A DNA stretch of 61,326 nucleotides. It comes from Pseudomonadota bacterium (GTDB taxonomy: Bacteria > Pseudomonadota > Alphaproteobacteria > Sphingomonadales > SMXR01). Below the pieces are notes generated by a model that ran no database searches, was not told where the DNA came from, and saw nothing but the letters and a program-made list of their open reading frames with translations. A program made the position numbers and the translations under genes. Position 1 is the stretch's first letter; each line of letters opens with the position of its first letter. The stretch spans positions 1-61,326 of the forward strand of contig JADFJJ010000006.1 in assembly GCA_022566215.1 (NCBI GenBank), read 5' to 3'. Below are positions 48,730 to 56,365 of the stretch, piece by piece.

Positions 48730-50390
48730 GTTCAGGGCTTTTCTTTTATGGCAGCGTCCTAGGATTCTTTCTTTTTGCTGCAATATTAAGCTTTGTCTAT
48801 TACCGCGGCACGGCCCTGTTGCATTTTCTCCAGCAGGAAGAATACGACAATGACCGCTTTTTGCGCTGGCTGTTCCGCCGCCGGGTGTTTGATAAAAAAG
48901 CCACTTTGCTGATTCTGATTTCCTTCATTTTATGGTATTTTCTCAAGGAACAGAACCCGCCGCTTTACAATTTTATCCTGCTCACTTTGTTCATTCCGGC
49001 CCTCATTATTGGCATCATGACAAGCCGGCCTACTAAAAAAGCAAAAAAACCGCTGGTCATGACCGCCCGCGCCCAGCGTATTTTATATACCTATTTGGTG
49101 TTGATCGGATTTTATTTCTCCGGCATTTTGCTAACCTTTGAAAAGGAAAATTTAACGGCATTGATGCTTTCGTTTGTGGTCTTTTTCCAATGGCCTCCAT
49201 TTTTCCTGGTGGCGGCAAATTTTATCCTTATCCCGGTCGAAGAAATCATTGCCGCGCGTTATGTGAAACAGGCCCGGAATAAAATGAAAGACCTGAACCC
49301 GGTGATTATTGCCGTTACCGGGTCTTATGGGAAAACCTCCATCAAGCATCTTCTTTCCCACATTCTCTCCAGCATGGCGCCCACCCTGGCAACGCCAGGC
49401 AGCGTCAACACGATCATGGGGGTTACCCGCATTATTCGCGAAAATCTGGAGAAAAAACACCGCTATTTTGTGGTTGAAATGGGCGCTTACGGTTCTGGTT
49501 CCATAAAAAAGCTCTGCCAGCTTGCGCCGCCGCAGCTTGGTATTATTTCCGGTGTCGGCCTGGCGCATTTCGAGCGCTTCAAATCCTTAAGGACAGTGTT
49601 CAAATCCAAGTTCGAGATGGCCAATGACCTGAACGCGAGAGACAAAAAAACCATTATTAATGGCTCGGAGATTCCGGATTATCTGTTAAAACCATACATG
49701 AAACAAAACCAGCATCTGGTGGTGTGCGGGTCCCCGGAGGAGCCAAATCCGGGAGCGGTAAATTTAGTAAAATGCCGGCAGACCACAGACGGCCTTGAGA
49801 TTGAGTTGAAGGTTTCCAGCAATGGAAGCTCCAAAATAATGGCCCTAAAAGTCCCCCTTTACGGCGAACACCAGGGGACAAACGTGATGCTGGCGGCAGC
49901 GGCCGCCTTGAACATAGGGGTTCCAATGGAAGTGATTAAGGCATCCCTCAAAACCATGCCGCAAATCCGCCATCGCCTGGAAGTAACCCGCACCAAAGCG
50001 GGCCCATTAATCATTGATGACGCCTACAATTCCAACCCAACCGGATTTGCCAGCGCACTTGAGACCCTGAAAGTGTTAAAGAATCCTGGCGGGCGGGCCA
50101 TCCTGATTACCCCCGGGATGGTGGAATTGGGCAAAAAACACGGCGCCCAGCACCATAGACTTGGCGAGGAAGCCGGAAAAATCGTGAACGTGGCGCTTGT
50201 TGTCGGCCCGGCCAGGATAAAAAGCTTTATCGAAGGTTTTCAAAAAACCGCCCCCAAGAGCAGTGTATTGAAGACATTTGAAACCCAAAAGGAGGCCGAG
50301 GATTGGGTCAATGAAAACGCCCGCAAGAATGATGTTGTCCTGTTTGAAAACAACCTTCCTGATATTTACGAGGCCGAGATCAGGTATTAA
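48726..50390 (+). CDS. Mur ligase (MurF-like) with N-terminal polytopic membrane domain
   Basis: 554 residues. The first ~175 residues contain about five hydrophobic segments (about 6-26, 60-75, 82-99, 118-137 and 143-171). The Mur-ligase core follows: P-loop AVTGSYGKTSIKHLL (about 196-210), EMGAYGSGSIKKLCQLAPP, GVGLAHFERFKS and IIDDAYNSNPTGFASALETLK (the MurF-type central/C-terminal motif), then GGRAILITPGMVELG. Classical MurF is soluble (~450 aa) and lacks membrane segments. It probably ligates a dipeptide from the adjacent Ddl-like enzyme onto a membrane-bound acceptor. Last gene of the operon; converges with a sulfotransferase-like gene 7 bp away. Confidence 0.82.
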   Translation: MSSGLFFYGSVLGFFLFAAILSFVYYRGTALLHFLQQEEYDNDRFLRWLFRRRVFDKKATLLILISFILWYFLKEQNPPLYNFILLTLFIPALIIGIMTSRPTKKAKKPLVMTARAQRILYTYLVLIGFYFSGILLTFEKENLTALMLSFVVFFQWPPFFLVAANFILIPVEEIIAARYVKQARNKMKDLNPVIIAVTGSYGKTSIKHLLSHILSSMAPTLATPGSVNTIMGVTRIIRENLEKKHRYFVVEMGAYGSGSIKKLCQLAPPQLGIISGVGLAHFERFKSLRTVFKSKFEMANDLNARDKKTIINGSEIPDYLLKPYMKQNQHLVVCGSPEEPNPGAVNLVKCRQTTDGLEIELKVSSNGSSKIMALKVPLYGEHQGTNVMLAAAAALNIGVPMEVIKASLKTMPQIRHRLEVTRTKAGPLIIDDAYNSNPTGFASALETLKVLKNPGGRAILITPGMVELGKKHGAQHHRLGEEAGKIVNVALVVGPARIKSFIEGFQKTAPKSSVLKTFETQKEAEDWVNENARKNDVVLFENNLPDIYEAEIRY

Positions 50391-50397
50391 CCCTCGA

Positions 50398-51456
50398 TTA
50401 CAGCGGATTTGAAAGACCACTTTCAAAATCGAGCCCAAGTGACCTCGCCCAGGTTATGGTTTCTCGAATATCTTCCCCGAAGATGTTAAGGATATTTTTC
50501 TTTTCTTTGATTTGTTTGCTTCTGGAAAATATTATCCTTGGGTCTTTGGAATGCATATTAAATGTTGGTCCATTTAAAATTTCCGCCTGTTCTCTCCTGG
50601 AAAATTCCAAATCATAAAAATCACTTAATTTTTCCAGAGTTTCCTCGGGGTTCCGCAGAAAAGTAGCGCTTTTGAGAGATTTTACTTTTTGGCCACTATC
50701 CAGAACTATGGTATGTTGAAGAAATTTCATTTGCAAACCCCATCCCAGAGATATTTTCTGCAAACCAGTTAAAGGCCTTATTTGTTCAAGTTCGAGGGGT
50801 AAATTATCTGCAAAATCCCGAACCAAATCTTCAAGGATGTGGGCAATCGAAGCAGCCCGCTCATTTCCGCCATGCAAAATAGATATCAAAAAACTTTCCA
50901 GGTCGTCGTACAAAATCAGAACCCTTTCAGTTTGGGGACAATCAAGAATTTCCGGCAAAAGATTATTGGCCCCGTTAGAAGGTTTAAAAAGTATTTTTTC
51001 ACCCTTGTGAAAAGAACGGGATAGTAAATATAGCGTTATATCCCTTAAGTTTTTCCAGTTCGGATCAGCCGGATCAAAATTGGCTGAAAGCCGCTTGAAG
51101 GCGGCAAGCCCTAACAAGGCATGGGGTTCTTTCAGTGATAAATTCTTGCCCGGCAAATCCAGACATCTGGCCACCAATGTCGAACAGCAAAAAGAGGTAT
51201 GGAAAAGATAATTGGCTCGATTAGATTTTTGATGAAATTTGGCACTGTGGAGGGCCTGGATAATCTGAGGTGCTGGAATAACATCTTTCTTTTCGTTCTG
51301 GCCCAGGGTTCTGTAATCCAAAAAGGAAAGCGTCGACAGCTCTGACCTGGTTGTCGCTACAAATTCAAAAAGTCCTTTTTGCAAATCCATGGAAAAAAGG
51401 AAATTGTTTGGATCTGACACAAAGCTGACCATTTGATCCCGAATATCAGTCATCAT
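50398..51456 (-). CDS. Sulfotransferase-like P-loop protein (tandem copy 1)
   Basis: 352 residues, no signal peptide. The segment NYLFHTSFCCSTLVARCLD (about 105-123) looks like a modified 5'-phosphosulfate-binding loop, followed by LSLKEPHALLG and FKPSNGANNLLPEIL. This family is usually called hypothetical or sulfotransferase-like; PAPS binding is likely but not certain. It is a paralogue of 51562-52605 with the same ending (GLDF..GLSNPL against GLDY..GLSNPL). Composition is less GC-rich than its neighbours. A second ATG follows the first and either may be used. It is convergent with the Mur-ligase operon. Confidence 0.6.
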   Translation of the reverse strand: MMTDIRDQMVSFVSDPNNFLFSMDLQKGLFEFVATTRSELSTLSFLDYRTLGQNEKKDVIPAPQIIQALHSAKFHQKSNRANYLFHTSFCCSTLVARCLDLPGKNLSLKEPHALLGLAAFKRLSANFDPADPNWKNLRDITLYLLSRSFHKGEKILFKPSNGANNLLPEILDCPQTERVLILYDDLESFLISILHGGNERAASIAHILEDLVRDFADNLPLELEQIRPLTGLQKISLGWGLQMKFLQHTIVLDSGQKVKSLKSATFLRNPEETLEKLSDFYDLEFSRREQAEILNGPTFNMHSKDPRIIFSRSKQIKEKKNILNIFGEDIRETITWARSLGLDFESGLSNPL

Positions 51457-51561
51457 TATTCCTCAATTCATACTTCAATAAAACAGTCATTTATTTTTCA
51501 AAGGCTACTGCATTCAGTTTCTACTGAACAAGCGATCAATGGTAAAAATTGGCAGAAATTT

Positions 51562-52605
51562 CTACAGCGGGTTTGAAAGACCTCCTTTATAATCAAGCCC
51601 CAGATCACGGCACCATTTGGCGGCCTCGGTAAACTCTTTCTGGTTTTCCAGGATAATTTTCAGGGTTTCCTTATTTTGGGTCTGCGGCGAATAGGCCTTG
51701 CCGGGCTCCTTTGAATGCGCTGTCATGACCGGCCCGGAGGCGACAGCTTCAAGGTCTTTCCGGGCAAAGCCCAAATCATAAAACGCATTCAGCCGGATTA
51801 AAATATTCGCGGGATCATCCAGAAATCTTTGGCAATCAAGGGTCGTTACTTTTTCAGGAAAAGACCCGGCTGCAGCCTCAAAAGCTTTCATCTGCAGGGT
51901 CCAGGCCAAAGCTGCCCGTTGCAGCGCCGTCAGCTCCGAAGGATCCGCCAGATCAACACCTTCGCCGAAATCCCTGATAAACAATTTCAGGATTCCACTG
52001 GCATAACTGAAACGGTCTTCGCCGCCGCTGATCACCGCCGCCAGAAAATGGTCCAATGAGCTGTATAAAAGCACCACTTTATCAGTACCCGGATAATCCA
52101 GAATTTCCGGCAGGATATTGTTTGCCCCGTTTGAGGGTTTCAGCAAAATCCCCTCACCCTCGACGAACCGCCGCGACAAAAGCCTTAAAGTCAGGTCGCA
52201 CCAATTATTCCACTGGTTGCTCCGGGCATCAAAATTTTTATTGCGGCGTTTGAACCCGGAAAGACCCAGCAGAGCAAAGGGCTCTTTAAGTGAAAGGTTT
52301 ATCCCAGGCGTATCCAGGCACCGGGCTATCAGGGTTGAGCAGCAAAACGAAGTATGAAAAAGGTAGCACGCCTTAAGGAGGGGCTGTTTGGTCATTTCCC
52401 CTCTCAGGGTTTCCAGGACCGCCGCACCCGGCAATTCTGTTTTTTTATGCCGGGCCTCGATTGCCCTAGTATCAAGGAAGGCCTTATTCGATACTTCCTG
52501 GCGGGACATACGGATAAATTGAAACCTTCCTTGTCCCAGGTCGAGGCCAATCAGAAAATTGGCCGGGTCCGCCAAAAATGCCGTTATCTGTTCCGGGGCC
52601 GCCAC
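51562..52605 (-). CDS. Sulfotransferase-like P-loop protein (tandem copy 2)
   Basis: 347 residues, paralogous to the preceding entry along its whole length: CYLFHTSFCCSTLIARCLD (about 102-120), INLSLKEPFALLGLSGFKRR, LLKPSNGANNILPEILDYPG, and the same GLSNPL end. The two genes are 105 bp apart in the same orientation, so a tandem duplication is clear. The divergence at many positions suggests it is old, and the two may have different acceptors. No obvious acceptor gene is adjacent, apart from the Ddl/Mur-ligase cassette downstream on the opposite strand. Confidence 0.6.
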   Translation of the reverse strand: MAAPEQITAFLADPANFLIGLDLGQGRFQFIRMSRQEVSNKAFLDTRAIEARHKKTELPGAAVLETLRGEMTKQPLLKACYLFHTSFCCSTLIARCLDTPGINLSLKEPFALLGLSGFKRRNKNFDARSNQWNNWCDLTLRLLSRRFVEGEGILLKPSNGANNILPEILDYPGTDKVVLLYSSLDHFLAAVISGGEDRFSYASGILKLFIRDFGEGVDLADPSELTALQRAALAWTLQMKAFEAAAGSFPEKVTTLDCQRFLDDPANILIRLNAFYDLGFARKDLEAVASGPVMTAHSKEPGKAYSPQTQNKETLKIILENQKEFTEAAKWCRDLGLDYKGGLSNPL

Positions 52606-52832
52606 GGTTATGCACCTTTTTTCTTGTTTCCTAAAAAAATTGCAGTCCAGACCCTACCGCCACTGTTATCCGGAAACAAGCCGAAGGGCCTACTTCTGAC
52701 GTTTAGAGGTGCAATGTTTCTGTTTACTTGAATTTCAAAACTCCCTACTCTGCGCCTATGAATTTCGGATCATTTTTTTAGAAGAAACCCGGTATAACAA
52801 TAAAATCCCATGAGCACACAACAGGATCTGGC

Positions 52833-53669
52833 ATGATAGAATTTATTTCCGGCTTGCACCCGTTTTTTGTCTATTTCACGATAGGTTTGCTGAGCACTTC
52901 AGCGATCCTTTATCTGGTGGGATATATCCTGAAAAAGCAGGATGCGAAAAAGGCCGTCCAGAATATGGCCTTGTGGCTCTTGTGGGGGGGCGCAGGGGTA
53001 ACGGTTCTGGCCATCGCCAGCGGCTTTTGGGCCTATTCAGCGCCTGACCTGGACAGCCCTGCAAACCTGGCGGTGAAGGGGCACCGCAACTGGGCGCTGG
53101 GAACGGCGATCCTGTTTTTCGCCCTGGCGGGATGGACCTGGTCATTTGTCCGCAAGGGCAAGATGATCCCGTTTTATTTTCCGGCGCTTTTGTTTGCCGG
53201 CGCGCTTTTAATCGGGATCACCGGCTGGAAGGGCGGTGATCTGGTATCCAGTTACCAAAACGGTAGCGAAGAGGCGGCTGCACTCCTTAACGCCGCAGCG
53301 CCTGATGAGGCGGTTGATGCCTTTTTTGCCGGGCTTATGGCGGGTGATGTGGAGGCCATCAGGGCGGTGACCGCGGCCGATGTTCTGATCCTGGAATCGG
53401 GCTGGGCCGGGCGTTCGCTGGCCGAATACGAGAGCCATCACATGCCCTCCGATATGGCATTTCTGGCCGCTATGGAGCGCGAAATTCTCAACCGTGAGAT
53501 AAAGGTTCTGGGCAAGACCGCATTTGTCGCAACCGAAAGCCGCTTATCCGGCGCCTTTCGCGAGACCGAATATAACCTCATGAGCGCCGAGACCATGGTG
53601 CTTGAATTTAACGGCGCGGACTGGAAGATTATACACATCCACTGGTCGTCCCGGCCGATCCGGGAATAA
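52833..53669 (+). CDS. DUF2231 membrane domain fused to SnoaL/NTF2-like domain
   Basis: 278 residues. The first ~135 residues form a four-helix membrane domain with LHPFFVYFTIGLLSTSAILY at the start and GHRNWALGTAILFFAL, matching DUF2231-type proteins (LHP...H motifs, possible haem ligands). From about residue 150 on there is a SnoaL/DUF4440-like domain: DEAVDAFFAGLMAGDVEAIRAV, ESHHMPSDMAFLAAME and MVLEFNGADWKIIHIHWSSR. DUF2231 proteins normally stop after the membrane part, so the fusion is unusual. It converges with oxyR (7-bp gap). Confidence 0.75.
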   Translation: MIEFISGLHPFFVYFTIGLLSTSAILYLVGYILKKQDAKKAVQNMALWLLWGGAGVTVLAIASGFWAYSAPDLDSPANLAVKGHRNWALGTAILFFALAGWTWSFVRKGKMIPFYFPALLFAGALLIGITGWKGGDLVSSYQNGSEEAAALLNAAAPDEAVDAFFAGLMAGDVEAIRAVTAADVLILESGWAGRSLAEYESHHMPSDMAFLAAMEREILNREIKVLGKTAFVATESRLSGAFRETEYNLMSAETMVLEFNGADWKIIHIHWSSRPIRE

Positions 53670-53676
53670 GGGCCGG

Positions 53677-54582
53677 TCAGCCGGGCTGCATCACTTTACC
53701 GATCAAACTGCCGAGAAGCCGGAATTCCTCGAAGCGGGCGCTGGAGGAGCGCCAAGCCAAGCCGATCTGCCGCCCGGTGACGGTTCCCGTCAAGGGCACG
53801 GTTTTAACCCTTTTCCCCTTCAACAGTCCGGCGTTGATCGCCAGCATCGGGACCAGGGTCAGTCCCAGGCCCTCTTCGACCATCAGCACCAGGGTTTCCA
53901 GGCTGGTCGCCCTGAATTCCTCGCGGCTGGAAAGATGATGAAACTTGCAAACGCTGAGCGCGTGGTCGCGCAGGCAATGGCCCTCTTCCATCAACAGCAG
54001 GTTTTCCTTCTCCAGGCTTGAGGCGGCGATCTGCCGCCGTGACGCCAGCGGGTGGCCAGCCGGACATAACAAGGCAAATTCGTCGCTCCCGAGGATATCA
54101 ACCTCAAGGCCGCGCGACGGATAGGGAAACGCCAGCAGCCCGACATCCAGAAACCCCCGGGACAACAGCCCCAGGGTTTCTTCCGTTTGCCCCTCGCGCA
54201 AATAAACCTTCAGCGTTGGATAATTTTTTCTGAGGGCTTTCAAAAGCCTGGGCAGAACATACGGCCCGATGGTCGGGATCGCGCCCAGACGAATTTCTCC
54301 GGAAAGCGGCTCCCCGGCGCTTTTAACCAAATCCACCAGATCATCGGTGCGGGCCAGAATGTCCTCGGCGCGGTGCACCACATCAAGGCCGAGTGCAGTA
54401 AACCTGACCATCCTCTTGGTGCGCTCAATCAACGGCGCGCCGAGCAAACGCTCAAGCTCCATGATCCCTGCCGAGAGCGTACTCTGGGTGACAAAGCAGG
54501 CCTCAGCCGCGCGGCTGAAGTTCTGGTGTTCGGCGACCGCCACAAGATAGAAAAGCTGGCGAAGCGTTGGTTTGTATTTCAT
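53677..54582 (-). CDS. oxyR: OxyR-type LysR regulator of peroxide response
   Basis: 301 residues. The LysR HTH is at about 6-60 (LRQLFYLVAVAEHQNFSRAA). The redox pair is C203 and C212 in EEGHCLRDHALSVC, the same C-x8-C spacing as E. coli C199/C208, embedded in the same G-H-C-L-R-D context. H2O2 should form a disulfide that switches the protein on. It is divergent from dps and the peroxiredoxin gene, with an OxyR-type site between, so it probably regulates both and itself. Start at 54582 is 9 bp from the site. Confidence 0.93.
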   Translation of the reverse strand: MKYKPTLRQLFYLVAVAEHQNFSRAAEACFVTQSTLSAGIMELERLLGAPLIERTKRMVRFTALGLDVVHRAEDILARTDDLVDLVKSAGEPLSGEIRLGAIPTIGPYVLPRLLKALRKNYPTLKVYLREGQTEETLGLLSRGFLDVGLLAFPYPSRGLEVDILGSDEFALLCPAGHPLASRRQIAASSLEKENLLLMEEGHCLRDHALSVCKFHHLSSREEFRATSLETLVLMVEEGLGLTLVPMLAINAGLLKGKRVKTVPLTGTVTGRQIGLAWRSSSARFEEFRLLGSLIGKVMQPG

Positions 54583-54591
54583 GACCTATAT

Positions 54592-54628
54592 ATCGTTTTT
54601 TTCTATAATTATGATGGAAATTATCAAT
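54592..54628. promoter_or_regulatory. OxyR binding site, four tetrads with exact N7 spacing
   Basis: ATCG-N7-CTAT-N7-ATGG-N7-CAAT matches the OxyR consensus ATAG-N7-CTAT-N7-ATAG-N7-CTAT at 13 of 16 defined bases with every spacer exactly seven. It lies just upstream of the dps -35 and 9 bp before the oxyR start, as expected for activation of dps and autorepression of oxyR. Confidence 0.75.
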
Positions 54629-54657
54629 TTTACAAAAATAAATCAAGGTAGTATATT
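54629..54657 (+). promoter_or_regulatory. dps-prx promoter
   Basis: TTTACA (54629-54634), 17-bp spacer, TATATT (54652-54657). The -35 begins directly after the last OxyR tetrad, the usual arrangement for OxyR activation by contact with RNA polymerase. About 40 bp remain to the dps start. Confidence 0.65.
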
Positions 54658-54697
54658 AGGATCAACAAATGCAGAAAGGTTTTCAGGGAGATGCGAT

Positions 54698-55147
54698 ATG
54701 ACAGATGAACCCAACAGTTCACAGATTACCAAAGGCCTGTCCCGGCTTTTGGCGGATACCTATACCCTTTATCTGAAAACCCACAATTTCCACTGGAACG
54801 TTACCGGGCCGCAGTTCCGCTCGCTCCATTTGTTGTTCGAGGAGCAGTATACCGAACTGGCGCTGGCGGTCGATATGATTGCCGAGCGTATCCGCACGCT
54901 TGGTGTGCGGGCGCCCGGAAGTTACAGTGAATTTGCTGAATTGGCCACCATTGAGGAAGCCACCAGCGCTCCCAAGGCTGAAGGTATGGTGCGGCAGCTT
55001 GCTGCCGACCAGGATAAAGTTGTCAAAACCATCAGAAGCGTCTGGAAAGCCGCCGAGGAAGCTGGCGACGAAGGCACAATTGATTTGCTTTCAACCCGGC
55101 TTGCGGTACACGAAAAAGCCGCCTGGATGCTGAAAAGTTCACTTTAA
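54698..55147 (+). CDS. dps: Dps-family DNA-binding/ferritin-like protein
   Basis: 149 residues. Ferroxidase residues sit between subunits: H32 in [12 protein letters not shown]44 in [11 protein letters not shown], and D59/E63 in [12 protein letters not shown]. The length and the four-helix-bundle pattern fit Dps/MrgA. It binds Fe(II), oxidises it with H2O2 and stores it, which protects DNA. Start at 54698 with AGGGAG; the frame runs further upstream without a plausible start. The peroxiredoxin gene is 19 bp downstream. Under a clear OxyR site. Confidence 0.93.
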   Translation: MTDEPNSSQITKGLSRLLADTYTLYLKTHNFHWNVTGPQFRSLHLLFEEQYTELALAVDMIAERIRTLGVRAPGSYSEFAELATIEEATSAPKAEGMVRQLAADQDKVVKTIRSVWKAAEEAGDEGTIDLLSTRLAVHEKAAWMLKSSL

Positions 55148-55166
55148 ATTTAACAAGGAGAAGAAA

Positions 55167-55691
55167 ATGCCAAACACAGTTCCCAATGTAACCTTCAAGA
55201 CCCGGGTTCGTAACGATGCCCTTGAAGGACCCAACCCGTTCGAGTGGAAAGAGCTGACCACGGACGAGATTTTCAAGGGCAAAAAGGTTGTCCTGTTCGC
55301 CCTGCCCGGCGCTTTTACCCCGACCTGTTCCTCGACCCACTTGCCGGGCTATGAAGACAACGGCGGGGAATTTAAAAAGCTCGGCATCGATAAGGTGATC
55401 TGCCTCTCCGTCAACGATGCCTTTGTCATGTACCAGTGGGGCCAGCACCAGGGGGCGAAGAATGTCTTTCTGCTGCCGGACGGCTCGGGCGAATTTTCCC
55501 GCAAGATGGGGATGCTGGTGAAAAAGGATAACGTCGGGTTCGGCGACCGAAGCTGGCGCTATTCGATGTTTGTCGATAACGGCGAGATCAAAAAGATGTT
55601 CATCGAGCCGGGTTTCGAGGACAATTGCGGCTCGGACCCGTTCGAGGTCTCGGACGCCGCCACCATGCTGGACTATTTGAAAAACAATTAA
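55167..55691 (+). CDS. Peroxiredoxin, Prx5-like
   Basis: 174 residues, thioredoxin fold of the Prx5/hybrid type. The peroxidatic cysteine is C54 in [18 protein letters not shown] with the catalytic T51. [16 protein letters not shown] and [18 protein letters not shown] are typical of Prx5. A second cysteine at about 152 ([14 protein letters not shown]) corresponds to the Prx5-type C-terminal position and may resolve the sulfenate. It reduces H2O2 and alkyl hydroperoxides. Shine-Dalgarno AAGGAG. Co-transcribed with dps, hence in the OxyR response. Confidence 0.92.
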   Translation: MPNTVPNVTFKTRVRNDALEGPNPFEWKELTTDEIFKGKKVVLFALPGAFTPTCSSTHLPGYEDNGGEFKKLGIDKVICLSVNDAFVMYQWGQHQGAKNVFLLPDGSGEFSRKMGMLVKKDNVGFGDRSWRYSMFVDNGEIKKMFIEPGFEDNCGSDPFEVSDAATMLDYLKNN

Positions 55692-55718
55692 ATTCCAGAT
55701 CACTCTTTGATTACCAAC

Positions 55719-55765
55719 GCCGGTGCAGACATTTCCTCCCCCCGTTTGCACCGGCAATCTTTTCC
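55719..55765 (+). terminator. Probable dps-prx terminator
   Basis: GCCGGTGCA (55719-55727) pairs perfectly with TGCACCGGC (55747-55755), a 9-bp stem with a 19-nt loop, followed by AATCTTTT. It lies 28 bp after the peroxiredoxin stop. The T-run is modest. Confidence 0.5.
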
Positions 55766-55819
55766 TGAAAACAAACCTTCTCTTTTGTGGTATGATTAAT
55801 TTCTTTAAGGGGTTTGCGT

Positions 55820-56359
55820 ATGCCCAAAAGACCCGGTGAAAACAGGATCGGCCCGGTTTGGACCGGCCTTGGCCTGTCGCTGATAGCCGGCGGCGCGTTG
55901 ATCGGCGCAACTTTTCTGGGTGACGCCCCGGCCAGCGCCCGGGGCGGCGCCGGGACCTATGCCCTAAACACCCTGCCTGATAATTATGGAACAACAGACC
56001 TGTTCTCAGGGAACCCGGTAGGCGGGGTCCGGCAGGCCTACCACTGTTATTATTATTCCAGCTATGATGAATGCTGCTATTATTACAGCGGCAGCAGTTA
56101 TTATTATTGCTGTTATTATTACGGTTATGACTATTGCTACGGCTCCAAATCCTCACGCTCGGACGAGAATCTCAATGAGGGCAATGGCTTTGCCGCCTTG
56201 CGGCCGGCCAAAGCGCCCGCCAGAAAACCCGTCAACGTCGGCGGTTTCACGGCGCTGGAAAAAGAGGCCAATGCCGGAAGCCTGGCTCTGGATAGCGGCG
56301 GTTTTGCCGGCGGCGGCAACCCGTCCGGGGCGGCCGGTTATGACAACACCTTTCTTTAA
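55820..56359 (+). CDS. Secreted protein with three Cys-bounded tyrosine loops
   Basis: 179 residues; no family recognised. The N-terminal segment WTGLGLSLIAGGALIGATFL (14-33) followed by APASARGG is a signal peptide or anchor. Residues 74-107 contain 17 Tyr and 6 Cys, arranged as three consecutive units that each start CYYY and end in Cys: CYYYSSYDEC, CYYYSGSSYYYC, CYYYGYDYC. The rest is Gly/Ala/Asn-rich, ending in a Gly-rich tail. Start ATG at 55820 with AAGGGG; a TTG two codons upstream is less likely. A long frame on the opposite strand is a shadow. The convergent gene 6 bp away is a sulfotransferase. Confidence 0.72.
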   Translation: MPKRPGENRIGPVWTGLGLSLIAGGALIGATFLGDAPASARGGAGTYALNTLPDNYGTTDLFSGNPVGGVRQAYHCYYYSSYDECCYYYSGSSYYYCCYYYGYDYCYGSKSSRSDENLNEGNGFAALRPAKAPARKPVNVGGFTALEKEANAGSLALDSGGFAGGGNPSGAAGYDNTFL

Positions 56360-56365
56360 GCTCCT

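Noticed and set aside
55032-56156. 374-codon open frame on the minus strand across dps/prx/CYYY-loop genes
   Set aside because: Its product is Asn/His/Cys low-complexity where it is antisense to the Tyr codons, and it overlaps three better-supported genes.
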